NCBI RefSeq assembly: GCF_003590145.2
Contig: NZ_CP060436.1
Coordinates: forward strand, 1,956,001 to 2,020,000
Reading direction: 5' to 3'
Source of the DNA: Pseudooceanicola algae
Lineage (GTDB): Bacteria; Pseudomonadota; Alphaproteobacteria; Rhodobacterales; Rhodobacteraceae
Length of the DNA stretch: 64,000 nt
Shown: in pieces, positions 28,613 through 36,504 of the stretch
Layout: each line of letters opens with the position of its first letter
Position numbering within the stretch: position 1 is the stretch's first letter
Position numbers and translations under genes: made by a program
Notes under the pieces: model-generated
Databases searched by the model: none
Told to the model about the DNA's origin: nothing
Seen by the model: only the letters and a program-made list of their open reading frames with translations

Positions 28613-28712
28613 GCCGACGACAGGGTGCGGCGGCAGCCCCCCACCCGCGAAGCATCGGCAAGCGGCGCGGACGGCAATGAAGAACGCCGGACGACGCCCT
28701 GCCCTGCCCTGC

Positions 28713-28768
28713 GGACTGCGGACTGCGGACTGCGGACTGCGGACTGCGGACTGCGGACTGCGGACTGC
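28713..28768. repeat. Eight tandem copies of GGACTGC
   Basis: Eight exact 7-bp units without interruption, preceded by short CCCTG repeats. They lie in the 542-bp region 28613-29154 between the serine hydrolase and the ribbon-helix-helix gene. Such slipped-strand repeats vary in copy number between strains. No coding function is supported. Confidence 0.9.
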
Positions 28769-28994
28769 GAGAACTTTTCCTGAACAAACTCAGTTGAATA
28801 CATGAAAGGTTTGTCAGACGACGTGCTTTGTAGAAGACCTGCTTCGGCTGACGCGCCTCGATTGGGACGTGCCTGCCTCCACCACCATCTGCCGACGTCA
28901 CAGGACGCTTGCGCTCTGTGCAGCGAACCCTCCTCCCTGCCGGCCCGACGAACCATCATGCCCGGACAGATTGCAAATTCCTGCACAGATATTT

Positions 28995-29060
<66 letters not shown>

Positions 29061-29119
29061 CGGAAGTGTGGCAAGTTCGAGGCAAGTCCGTCAATCGGTC
29101 TTGAATAACCCCGTATACC

Positions 29120-29139
29120 ATCCATATAACATCCATATA
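29120..29139. promoter_or_regulatory. Direct repeat in front of the ribbon-helix-helix gene
   Basis: Two copies of ATCCATATA (29120-29128 and 29131-29139) spaced by one helical turn, 15 bp before the ATG. Ribbon-helix-helix repressors typically bind such short direct repeats over their own promoter. This is an inference from position and spacing. Confidence 0.4.
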
Positions 29140-29154
29140 GATGGAGAAAAGATA

Positions 29155-29571
29155 ATGGCCGAAGTAAGACAGTTCCGGGAGAAGCAACCCGACAACGAGA
29201 AAATCACCATAAATCTCGGATTTGTTGACCTCGGCCGCATCGATCTGCTGGTGCAGGAGGGGTTCTATTCGAACCGTAGCGACTTCATCCGCACCTCGAT
29301 ACGCAAACAACTCGACACGCATGGAGAGGCCGTCGACCGCTCCATCGAGCGCCATACTATGGAGCTCGGCCTCCGGGACTTCGGCCGGGCTGAACTCGAG
29401 CAGCTTCGCGCGGCCGGCGAGGTTCTGCATATCAAGGTTGTGGGCCTTGCCCGCATCCACTCAGACGTCACGCCCGACCTTGCCCGGGCGACCATCGGCT
29501 CGATCACCGTTCTCGGCAGCCTTCAGGCTTCCCCGGACATCAAGAAGGCCCTGGCCGACCGCATACGGTAG
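29155..29571 (+). CDS. Ribbon-helix-helix (CopG-type) regulator
   Basis: 138 residues from ATG 29155, behind a GGAG site. The N-terminal third fits a ribbon-helix-helix DNA-binding unit: a beta strand (EKITINLGFVDLG) then two helices (LVQEGFYSNRSDFIRTSIRK). The C-terminal part (HIKVVGLARIHSDVTPDLAR and SITVLGSLQASPDIK) is probably an oligomerisation domain. It lies 26 bp before a PHB-depolymerase-type esterase gene and is likely cotranscribed with it, so it may control that gene and itself through the direct repeat upstream. Confidence 0.8.
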   Translation: MAEVRQFREKQPDNEKITINLGFVDLGRIDLLVQEGFYSNRSDFIRTSIRKQLDTHGEAVDRSIERHTMELGLRDFGRAELEQLRAAGEVLHIKVVGLARIHSDVTPDLARATIGSITVLGSLQASPDIKKALADRIR

Positions 29572-29597
29572 CGCCCCCTCTCACAAGGACAGAACAG

Positions 29598-30677
29598 ATG
29601 ATCAACTTCAACGCCGGCGCCTGGCGCCGGGCGGCGGGGCAAACGCGCGCTGCGCAGCTTGCATCCGCCAACGACCTGGTAAACCGCACCCTGGCCCAGC
29701 ATGGCCTCACGGCTGGGCCGGTGGCCGCGCCGCCCGCCGGTGATGGCGGTGAAACGCTGACCTCGGCGCTTTCCGGGCTGATGGCGCGCCTTCAACCCGA
29801 AGCCCGCCCCGCAACGCGGCCCGCCGATCTTCCGGAAGGCGCGCGATTTGACGAGGGCAGCTTCTCTTGCGCTGCCGGCACGCGCCGCTATCGCACCTAT
29901 GTCCCGGCCTCGGCGCAGGAGGGGGTCACCGGTCTCGTGGTCATGCTGCATGGCTGCACTCAGACGCCCGAAGACTTTGCCACTGGAACAGGCATGAACG
30001 CCCTCGCCGAAAAGCACCGCTTCGTCGTCGTTTACCCACAGCAGGCGCGCGGCGACAACGCCCAGTCCTGCTGGAACTGGTTCAGCCGTGGTGACCAGAA
30101 GCGTGATCGCGGCGAACCCGCGATCCTTGCCGGCCTGACGCGAGAGGTCATCGCGCGCCATGGCGCCCCCGAGGACAGCGTCTTCGTCGCGGGCCTGTCG
30201 GCCGGGGCGGCCATGGCTGTTATCCTTGGCGGAACCTATCCGGACCTCTTCAAGGCCGTGGGCGCCCATTCGGGTTTGCCTGCCGGCGCGGCGAACGATA
30301 TCCCCTCCGCCTTCGCGGCCATGGCCGGACACGCGGCCGACAGCGCCACGCGCAGGGAAACCACGCGCACGATCGTCTTCCATGGCACTGCCGATTCCAC
30401 CGTTCACCCCTCCAACGGTGAGCGCATCATCCGGCAGGCGCTTGAAGGCGGACCGGTGCAGAGCGTTCAGAGCGAGAGTGCAGGCACTGCGGGCGATCGA
30501 TCATACCGGCGCTGCACGACCTATGACGAGGCCGGTGTGGAAGCGGTCACACACTGGGTCGTAGAGGGCTTGGGGCACGCATGGTCCGGCGGACATCCGG
30601 CGGGAAGCTACACCGATCCGAAAGGCCCCGATGCGAGCGCGGAGATGGTCCGCTTCTTCTTCAGACCATCTACCTGA
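29598..30677 (+). CDS. PHB-depolymerase-type esterase (alpha/beta hydrolase)
   Basis: 359 residues. The oxyanion region is VVMLHGCTQTPEDFATGTGM, the nucleophile elbow GLSAGAAMA, the acid is in FHGTADSTVHPSN, and the His in GLGHAWSGG; CWNWFSR is another family mark. The N-terminus is polar without a signal peptide (INFNAGAWRRAAGQTRA), so it is probably cytoplasmic or exported by another route. Annotated relatives are called poly(3-hydroxybutyrate) depolymerases, but the same fold covers feruloyl and acetylxylan esterases. It forms an operon with the ribbon-helix-helix regulator. Confidence 0.83.
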   Translation: MINFNAGAWRRAAGQTRAAQLASANDLVNRTLAQHGLTAGPVAAPPAGDGGETLTSALSGLMARLQPEARPATRPADLPEGARFDEGSFSCAAGTRRYRTYVPASAQEGVTGLVVMLHGCTQTPEDFATGTGMNALAEKHRFVVVYPQQARGDNAQSCWNWFSRGDQKRDRGEPAILAGLTREVIARHGAPEDSVFVAGLSAGAAMAVILGGTYPDLFKAVGAHSGLPAGAANDIPSAFAAMAGHAADSATRRETTRTIVFHGTADSTVHPSNGERIIRQALEGGPVQSVQSESAGTAGDRSYRRCTTYDEAGVEAVTHWVVEGLGHAWSGGHPAGSYTDPKGPDASAEMVRFFFRPST

Positions 30678-31041
30678 TCGTCAGGTTGCCCAGTCCCGTT
30701 GCTGACATCGCCCGCAGCAATCGTCGTTCTGAAGATTGCTGCGCGGATCTGGCAGGGGAACAGGCTTCAGCAACAAGCCCTTCTCTTGCCGGGCGCAAGC
30801 ACAGGGCAACCTGATCGGCGGCCTCTTCAGAATGAAGGTTCCATTCTACGCCGTCTCGCAGCGCCGATTGCGACAGGTTCGAACTTCCCACGATTGCGGC
30901 GCCCCGTTGATCCGCAGCGCGGAACAGCCAGGCTTTCGGGTGGAAGCTGAGCCCCTTGATCTCAAAGACATGGAGTTCCGCGCCATCGAGGTCGTACAGT
31001 CTGGCCAGCGCGGTTGGGTCCGTTGTATCGAGGTAATCCCC
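30670..31041 (-). pseudogene. C-terminal fragment of a PLD-domain protein
   Basis: On the minus strand a frame without initiation reads GDYLDTTDPTALARLYDL, then FHPKAWLFRAADQ and GSSNLSQSALRDGVEWN, the phospholipase D-type nuclease block (HxK and GSSN) of PLD/helicase proteins. The frame ends at 30670. The upstream part of the gene is absent: the frame is joined at about 31041 to the start of an unrelated metallophosphoesterase gene, with a frame change. It is a non-functional remnant just outside the left end of the Tn7-like element. Confidence 0.75.
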
Positions 31042-31193
31042 AAGATCCAGAGGTCATCGTCATGGCCGACGTAGCCCTGGAAATGCCGGATGAGCGCAGC
31101 ATTCATCTCGTCCGTCGAGACGAATGGACGCTTGCAGAACCCGATGATGCGTTGGTGACCAAGGTGAAGGTCAGCCGAATACCAGTTGGCCAT
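31042..31193 (-). pseudogene. N-terminal fragment of a metallophosphoesterase
   Basis: The first 51 residues of a metallophosphoesterase (MANWYSADLHLGHQRIIGF, then VGHDDDLWILG), complete with its start codon and the D-x-H motif. After the WILG segment the frame runs into other sequence. The break is in a GGGGAT run at about 31038-31041 where the next codons (GDYLD) belong to a PLD-domain protein in another frame. This looks like a deletion that joined two genes through a GD microhomology. Confidence 0.75.
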
Positions 31194-31247
31194 GACCCTC
31201 CCTTTCCGGCCGTTTCCCTTTGATAGGAAGCCGGTGCGTCAAATGCA

Positions 31248-31273
31248 ATCAGCGGGGCAAGAACCCCGCTGAT
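31248..31273. terminator. Hairpin left of the transposon
   Basis: A perfect inverted repeat ATCAGCGGGG / CCCCGCTGAT with a 6-nt loop, about 55 bp upstream of the start of the metallophosphoesterase fragment. It has no T tract. It may be an old terminator of a gene lost by the rearrangement. Confidence 0.4.
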
Positions 31274-31353
31274 CCAATGCCGATGGCAGCTCTTTCAGGC
31301 CAGAGTGGCAGTTTTCAGTGCCAAAATGGCAGAACTATGGGTGCCCCCACAAC

Positions 31354-31381
31354 AGTCAGAGAAAGCAGATGAATGCGCAAA
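31354..31381 (+). repeat. Left terminal inverted repeat of the Tn7-like element
   Basis: 28 bases starting AGTCAGAGAAAGCAG and ending GCGCAAA, identical to the reverse complement of 53260-53287. It contains the first of the 19-bp repeats (GAAAGCAGATGAATGCGCA, 31361-31379). The bases outside it (CCACAAC) do not match those outside the right copy, so the exact left boundary within a few bases is open. Confidence 0.9.
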
Positions 31382-31454
31382 ATCAATCGCTTCCGATTCG
31401 GCGCAAAGAATCCATAAACATTTTCAATAACTTGCCGCGCATGGCTTTCAGGTT

Positions 31455-31492
31455 GAAAGCATAAGCTTGCGCAGAAACCAAAAACCTGCGCA
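31455..31492 (+). repeat. Two more TnsB-like binding repeats at the left end
   Basis: Two adjacent 19-bp motifs, 31455-31473 (GAAAGCATAAGCTTGCGCA) and 31474-31492 (GAAACCAAAAACCTGCGCA). They share GAAAnCA and TGCGCA at the same spacing with the terminal copy. Repeated subterminal sites of this kind are where TnsB binds in Tn7-type elements. That role is inferred from arrangement. Confidence 0.75.
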
Positions 31493-31546
31493 GCATCGAA
31501 GGCTTATCTCATGAGGTCATCCAGGCGGCAGCATCCGGGCATGAAA

Positions 31547-31570
31547 AAACCCGCGCCGAAGCGCGGGTTT
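31547..31570 (-). terminator. Rho-independent terminator of the tns operon
   Basis: A perfect 10-bp stem AAACCCGCGC / GCGCGGGTTT with a 4-nt loop. On the minus strand it is followed by six Ts. It lies 27 bp beyond the tnsC stop and ends the tnsA-tnsB-tnsC transcript before the transposon end. Confidence 0.85.
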
Positions 31571-31596
31571 CTCGAAGACTGAATTGCCCAGGAAGG

Positions 31597-32628
31597 TCAG
31601 GTGCCGATGGCGGCCCGGAACGGCTTGTCCCTCCGGAACATTCGCTCGTAGCTGCCGTGGGTAAAGGGCGTCGCCAGTTCGTTCATTCCGGTTTTGTCAC
31701 ACCATGCCTCCACGAAATCCAAGCGCTCTAGCGACCCTTCCCCCCTGACAACCGCAAGTGCCACCGCATCGACAACCATGTCGATGACGAGGCCCCATCG
31801 ATATGCCCCTGCTGTCGCCAGGCGGTGCAGGAAATCTCCCGTCGGCAGGTCAGCATCGACATCGAGGCCTGCGCTGACCGCGTAACTGCCAACGATCTCG
31901 TTGAGGGTTTCGTAATCCTGCGCCGGATGCCCGCCCGTGCTGTTCAGATCGATTTCACCGAACTCGATCCTGGCCATCAACCGATCAAGCTGCTCCTCGC
32001 GTTGCACATAGTCACCAAGTTCCGGGACTCCGGACAAGATCGGCATGAGCGGCCAGTCGTGGGACGGCATAAAAGTTTCGCCACTCTTCGTGTCACGCTT
32101 GTCTACCTTCATGAGGCCCTTGAAGGCGTCCAAGACAGCTTCAACCTCCTTATCCGATTTGCCCCGCATGATGTGCTGAGCCTCATCGTAGTGGATTCCA
32201 ACAATGCCCTGGAGCTTCGCCTGCTTGATCACGAGATCCCAGATTTCGAACTGTGTTCGGCGCGTATTGCTGGTGATCGGATAGCCCAGAGCCTGCAGCG
32301 TTTTGCGGCCAAGATCCTTCCAGGTACCCTTCGCGCCGAGTACGCAACATGCAAAGCGCGCCGGCTTGCCATCAGGCAAGAGAACGGCGCTTTCGTTGAA
32401 CTGGTCCAGCATGTCCGAGATCTCGGCAGTCTTACCGGAGCCGGACAGCCCTGTGATCAAGAGGCTGCGCCCCTCAAAGCTCTTCCCGGACCGAAGGCGG
32501 CCAAGGTGACGGCTGAAGAGCTTAGAGAATTTGCGCTGGAGCTTCTCGCCCCTGGCGAGCGGGAAATGCCGCTGGGCGAGATCCGCATTCAGATCTGCCA
32601 ACGAGGGAATGATGAAGGGGTTGGTCAC
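31597..32628 (-). CDS. tnsC: TnsC/TniB-type AAA+ ATPase
   Basis: 343 residues starting at GTG 32628, which overlaps the tnsB stop (GTGA). Walker A is GLSGSGKTA (around Lys66) and Walker B GIHYDEAQHIM (Asp148, Glu149). The family links target selection to the transposase: in Tn7 and Tn5053-type elements it forms filaments on DNA and contacts TniQ/TnsD and TnsB. The N-terminal region (LADLNADLAQRHFPLARGEK) is characteristic of TniB/TnsC. It is the third gene of the leftward tns operon; a strong terminator follows. Confidence 0.88.
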   Translation of the reverse strand: MTNPFIIPSLADLNADLAQRHFPLARGEKLQRKFSKLFSRHLGRLRSGKSFEGRSLLITGLSGSGKTAEISDMLDQFNESAVLLPDGKPARFACCVLGAKGTWKDLGRKTLQALGYPITSNTRRTQFEIWDLVIKQAKLQGIVGIHYDEAQHIMRGKSDKEVEAVLDAFKGLMKVDKRDTKSGETFMPSHDWPLMPILSGVPELGDYVQREEQLDRLMARIEFGEIDLNSTGGHPAQDYETLNEIVGSYAVSAGLDVDADLPTGDFLHRLATAGAYRWGLVIDMVVDAVALAVVRGEGSLERLDFVEAWCDKTGMNELATPFTHGSYERMFRRDKPFRAAIGT

Positions 32629-34868
32629 AGTTTACTATCCTTTATGGCGTCGAAGGTCATGGTCTTGATGTCGTCAGGGTCTGTCGCGGAAGTGCTCCCC
32701 TTCCTTGGGGGTGCATCCATCGGTCCAGCGGACTGTGGCGGAGGTGCGCTTGCCCTGGGAGGCGTCGCTGCGGACGGCGGTTTGGACGGAGCCGCACCGG
32801 CCGGGCGTGCCGGCACCACACCCGACATGCGCCCCCTGCTCATGAGATGGCCGGGTGCAGCAGCCGCGCCGACATAGGCGGCAGGTCGCGTTTCGACCCG
32901 AAGCAGTTTGCTCGCGCGAGCCTCGAGCTGTGCGAGCGTCTGGTAGCTCGACGGATCGCGGGAATCCGGAAAGAAACCGGATTCAAGCGCACGGCGCTTC
33001 ATCGCTTCGCCCAGGTGCCGATCATGGAGTTCCCGCAAGCTCGGATTGGACTTCGTCGCAGCCTCCATGATCTCGATGGCTTCTTCGAGCGTCTGGTCCT
33101 TGAAGACCGTCATGGTCAAACGGGCCTCGATCACGGCTTCCAAGCCCTCCGCGGTGACATAGACCTTGCGAAGGTCATCGGGGTCGAGATGAACGGTCAC
33201 CGCCTTCGAAGCCCCCCCGGCAAAGCGCTGAAGCTCCGTGGAATTGAAAGGAATGTTGAAAGCCCTGACGCCTTCCGACGTCGTGGTCACCCGGGCTTTT
33301 GCACCAAGATGCAGACACCTGTCCCGCTGCGAGGGCGGATCGATGGCGCCATAACGCTTCAGCGCTTCGTCTCGCTTCTGACGAGGGGTCGCCCCGGACA
33401 TCCCGGTGCCACGATGCGGCCGGAAAGGATACTCGTCGACGAAGTACCGCGTGATCATGCCGTAGAGCTCGTCATGGCTAATCCTGGCGGCGGTCTTCGG
33501 ATCGTAGCCGGTAAGCTCACCCGGGCGGCTACCGGTATACCCTGGCCGGAAGTTCAGAACCTGCCATTGCAGCGTCCCGAAGACCCGCTCGACCACTTGC
33601 TTGTCCAGAGGCTGATAGGCACGTGCAGTCATCACGGTCATGCCCATTCCGAGCTGAGAGGCGTAGACGGCCGCATTCCGGGTGGCTGTACCATTATCCG
33701 CCAGTGACAGCCCGAGCCGGACCGGGGGTACCGGCTCCTGCTTGCACCCGTAGCGGACCTTCTCCTTCGTCTTGTCACGCGTCGCCATGCGCAGCAGCGC
33801 TTTGGTATGGTCGGCGTCTGCTGTCTCGGAAATAACCCAGCCAAGCACCTCGCGGGTCGCCACGTCGATAATCAGGTGAAGCCAGCAGCGTCGGACCTCG
33901 TTGTCCGCAAGCTCTTGTGGTGCCTGTTTGGGATCGATCACCTTCGCTCTGACGACGCCGTCGCCGGAAGTGAAGATCGACAGCAGGCACTGATCAGTTT
34001 CGAACTTTTCACCGAACGCCAGGGCGCGCACGTCCGTTGACCCAGGCCCCTTAACATTCATGGCGTATCGTTTCCCGCCACGGCCAATCGTTCGCACGAC
34101 TTCCGAAATTGCCTTGATCCGGCTCCTTATGGTCGTGATGCTGGGGAAGTCGACACATTGCGCGATCTCTTGCGGTGAACGTTCGAACACCTCCTTCGCA
34201 TGGTTCACAATGGTGGTGAGCTTTGCTTTCTGAGGCTTCATCCACTTTTCAATCACGTACGAGATGTACACTTCCTGCCACTCGCAGAGTCTCGGGGACC
34301 GACGCCCCTTCTTGTGATCACGGTCAGCCAGAACGACGGGGTTCTGGGCGAAACGATGGTAGACCTCATGATAGCTGGCGAGAGTGCGCCCCTGCGGAAC
34401 ATCGAAGCCGGATGCCAGCTTGCCGCCCCGCCGCGTTCCAAGAAAATTGAACCCAGGTGCAATCCCTTCCGCCCGCGTCAACAGAAGGCGGCGATGCTTG
34501 CCGGCCTTGTCCATACTGCGTTGCGTGAGCTTTTCACCTTCCTGGCGCAGGGTGTCCTGGGCCAGCACAAGGGCAAGACGACCCTGAATAATGCTCCGCG
34601 TTTCCTCGCAAAGCTGCTCGACGCGCTCGATACCGCCGGTGTGCGCCAGCAAGGCCCGCCGCTTTTCAGCATCTGCCGGATTGGTGACTTCGCAATCCCG
34701 CGACCGGATCGCGTCATCGACCCGCTTGGTGGGCAGCGTGAAGCACTCACCCGACTCCAGACATTCCACCGCATAGCCGCTCTCTTCGCGAACCGACACC
34801 ATCAGTTCACGGCCATCCAGCTTGAGGATGGATCCCTTGGGGATATTGTAGAGCGGCTGCGTGGTCAT
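32625..34868 (-). CDS. tnsB: TnsB/TniA-type DDE transposase
   Basis: 747 residues. The RNase H-like catalytic core shows the DDE triad: Asp292 (FETDQCLLSIF), Asp391 (LSLADNGTATRN) and Glu427 (DKQVVERVFGTLQ). The N-terminal 250 residues contain the end-binding helix-turn-helix region (for example SITTIRSRIKAISEVVRTIG). A Mu-type beta-barrel follows the core, and a Pro/Ala-rich tail (APPPQSAGPMDAPPRKG) ends the protein, where TnsC contacts are known to lie in Tn7. It cuts and joins the transposon 3' ends. It overlaps tnsA-like and tnsC by ATGA/GTGA, so the operon is translationally coupled. Confidence 0.92.
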   Translation of the reverse strand: MTTQPLYNIPKGSILKLDGRELMVSVREESGYAVECLESGECFTLPTKRVDDAIRSRDCEVTNPADAEKRRALLAHTGGIERVEQLCEETRSIIQGRLALVLAQDTLRQEGEKLTQRSMDKAGKHRRLLLTRAEGIAPGFNFLGTRRGGKLASGFDVPQGRTLASYHEVYHRFAQNPVVLADRDHKKGRRSPRLCEWQEVYISYVIEKWMKPQKAKLTTIVNHAKEVFERSPQEIAQCVDFPSITTIRSRIKAISEVVRTIGRGGKRYAMNVKGPGSTDVRALAFGEKFETDQCLLSIFTSGDGVVRAKVIDPKQAPQELADNEVRRCWLHLIIDVATREVLGWVISETADADHTKALLRMATRDKTKEKVRYGCKQEPVPPVRLGLSLADNGTATRNAAVYASQLGMGMTVMTARAYQPLDKQVVERVFGTLQWQVLNFRPGYTGSRPGELTGYDPKTAARISHDELYGMITRYFVDEYPFRPHRGTGMSGATPRQKRDEALKRYGAIDPPSQRDRCLHLGAKARVTTTSEGVRAFNIPFNSTELQRFAGGASKAVTVHLDPDDLRKVYVTAEGLEAVIEARLTMTVFKDQTLEEAIEIMEAATKSNPSLRELHDRHLGEAMKRRALESGFFPDSRDPSSYQTLAQLEARASKLLRVETRPAAYVGAAAAPGHLMSRGRMSGVVPARPAGAAPSKPPSAATPPRASAPPPQSAGPMDAPPRKGSTSATDPDDIKTMTFDAIKDSKL

Positions 34869-35605
34869 ACGTTCAGCCCGACACGCGAGGGATAGTCAAT
34901 GACGCCGTGCATGTCCGTCCAGAGCACATTCTGGCCGATGAGCCGCATCGCAGCCTTGTAGCAGCGCCACGGCTCCATGTCGCAATTCGCGATCAGGTCG
35001 TTCAGATACCAATAGCTGGAATTGCGTGCGGCATCCTCGACGAGCGCATCCGCCTCGTCGTCCTTTACCTGCAGGTAATCCCAGATACGGCGGAGGTTAT
35101 CGCGGTACGCACGCGTGTAGTCATCCGTGCAGACGACCATGGCGTCGTCAGCGAAGTCCTCGGTAACTGCGGCGAAGATGTCGTCGATTTCATCCTGGGT
35201 TTCGCGCCTCGCCAAGCTCGTCGCGTTGCGGACGAAGACCGCGCGCCGGTACCCGTCCCGGAAGGTCAGCCGCAAGTCGAACCGATGGGTCCGCACCTTG
35301 CGCTTCTGCCGACAGTAGAAGCTGAGTGGATGAAGCTGCACCTCCAGCCCATAGAGCTCGGGGCTGCGAAGCGCATCCAGGGCGACGGCGTATTCGGACT
35401 CGCCATCGAAATGATAAACCTGCCGGATACCGCCCGTCATCGGAGTTGCGATCGCGGCCGAAACACGCTTGACCGTGTCGCTGCGCGTCAGGGGATTTCG
35501 GTCACCTGCATAGGGGAGCACCCCGTGGATCGGCGAGACTCCCAGGGCGGGCTGCTTCTTCGTGACAGCCGGTTGATCCTGCAACCAGTCTTCATAATTC
35601 GACAT
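34865..35605 (-). CDS. TnsA-like endonuclease subunit, variant active site
   Basis: 246 residues from ATG 35605 (CGGAG site); the frame to 35749 is an unlike extension. Position (first gene of a tns operon, overlapping tnsB) and a core resembling a restriction-type fold support TnsA: Glu in HFDGESEYAVALDAL (Glu69/71), Asp110 in HRFDLRLTFRDGY. Where TnsA has a lysine after the core strand (Q/E-x-K), this protein reads AVFVRN, so Arg126 stands in. If inactive, 5' ends would not be cut and transposition would be copy-in rather than cut-and-paste. The assignment rests on context and weak motifs. Confidence 0.6.
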   Translation of the reverse strand: MSNYEDWLQDQPAVTKKQPALGVSPIHGVLPYAGDRNPLTRSDTVKRVSAAIATPMTGGIRQVYHFDGESEYAVALDALRSPELYGLEVQLHPLSFYCRQKRKVRTHRFDLRLTFRDGYRRAVFVRNATSLARRETQDEIDDIFAAVTEDFADDAMVVCTDDYTRAYRDNLRRIWDYLQVKDDEADALVEDAARNSSYWYLNDLIANCDMEPWRCYKAAMRLIGQNVLWTDMHGVIDYPSRVGLNV

Positions 35606-35758
35606 GACGTCTCCGTTCCCGGAACACACAATGTTTCCGGGTTGGCCTCTTGTTCTCTTGAAGATCAGACCGTGCTTACCTGGCCATTTCCGGCCTTTTC
35701 GCGGCAAGTGATCCACGGGCGATCCTGTCCCCACCTTCCAGTGGCGCATCTGCGGGGC

Positions 35759-35786
35759 ACCGTGGCGCCTTCCAAGGCGCCACGGT
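35759..35786. repeat. Strong inverted repeat between the tns operon and the next cargo gene
   Basis: A perfect 13-bp dyad, ACCGTGGCGCCTT / AAGGCGCCACGGT, with only 2 nt between arms, about 155 bp upstream of the tnsA-like start. There is no T tract. It may be a terminator for the upstream cargo gene or a binding site controlling the tns promoter; the intergenic stretch is 341 bp. Confidence 0.6.
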
Positions 35787-35946
35787 CGGTCGGATCGATA
35801 TCAGGGGATCCCGGTATTCATTGCAGTCCGCTCCTCTTGTTCCTGTCTTCCTGATCAAGAGGTAAGAGGAGGTCGTGAAAGTTCTGAGCGAAAATCTTCA
35901 AGAAATTTCACTCTTTATTTCTTACCTTCTTTCAATCAGTTACAAG

Positions 35947-36504
35947 TCACCTTCTCTGCGGCGGCCAGCTTTCGGCGATCGCGGATAGGCTCTCCGACAG
36001 TTCGATCAAGCCCTTCTCCATGGCGCTTCGTGACAAACCTGTCGGACCCTGCTCCATAAGGCGACGCGCCAGATGAAGCGGAATACTGAAGCCATCCGGG
36101 GTCATCGGGACGCAATACCCCGCGAGCTCGATATCCGGTGAAAGCTGCGAGGTATCGAGCCGTTGAGGCCGCCCCAGACGATACCAGCGGGACAGCGTCC
36201 TTGCCCATCTTCGGTCAGGGGTCACATGGATCAGCTGCGATGTCGTGACGAAGGCCGCGCCAAGCCTCGGGTGACCAGACGCCCAGCCATGGAGCTTCAT
36301 CCGCCGCCCCTGCAGGACAGTCAGGTAATCATTCAGGATCGGCGCATCTCGATCATCGCCATCAGGATCCGGTCCAATCAGCGCAGCCCGGAACGCGGTG
36401 ACGCTGCGCATGAGAAACTCTTGGTTCAGATAGTCGTGTGTCATGTTCATCTTGCCATACAGGGCGTCGCCTGGTCTCAGGTATGCTCTGAGACCAGGCG
36501 ACAT
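35947..36504 (-). CDS. Transposon cargo protein of unknown function
   Basis: A frame of 185 residues; translation could start at 36504, 36450 or 36444. I do not recognise the family. The sequence has a mixed alpha/beta character with Trp/Arg-rich stretches (GRRMKLHGWASGHPRLG, RRWARTLSRWYRLGRPQR) and a helical end (LIELSESLSAIAESW). A 14-bp inverted repeat spans the first codons if 36504 is used, which favours a downstream start with the repeat as operator. Its position beside tnsA, facing the same way, hints at a transposition-associated or regulatory role, but that is speculation. Confidence 0.55.
   Translation of the reverse strand: MSPGLRAYLRPGDALYGKMNMTHDYLNQEFLMRSVTAFRAALIGPDPDGDDRDAPILNDYLTVLQGRRMKLHGWASGHPRLGAAFVTTSQLIHVTPDRRWARTLSRWYRLGRPQRLDTSQLSPDIELAGYCVPMTPDGFSIPLHLARRLMEQGPTGLSRSAMEKGLIELSESLSAIAESWPPQRR
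36467..36501. promoter_or_regulatory. 14-bp perfect inverted repeat at the start of the cargo gene
   Basis: TCGCCTGGTCTCAG and CTGAGACCAGGCGA with a 7-nt spacer. It lies immediately in front of the most likely start codons (36450/36444) of the unknown cargo gene and inside the reading frame from 36504. Typical of an operator for a dimeric repressor; alternatively an RNA hairpin in the leader. Confidence 0.55.

Noticed and set aside
30860-30890. tRNA T-loop-like GGTTCGAAC
   Set aside because: It lies inside the PLD-domain fragment and no cloverleaf surrounds it.
31343-31353. 5-bp target-site duplication of the transposon
   Set aside because: No matching 5-mer was found at the expected places on both sides; the left flank seems to have been altered.
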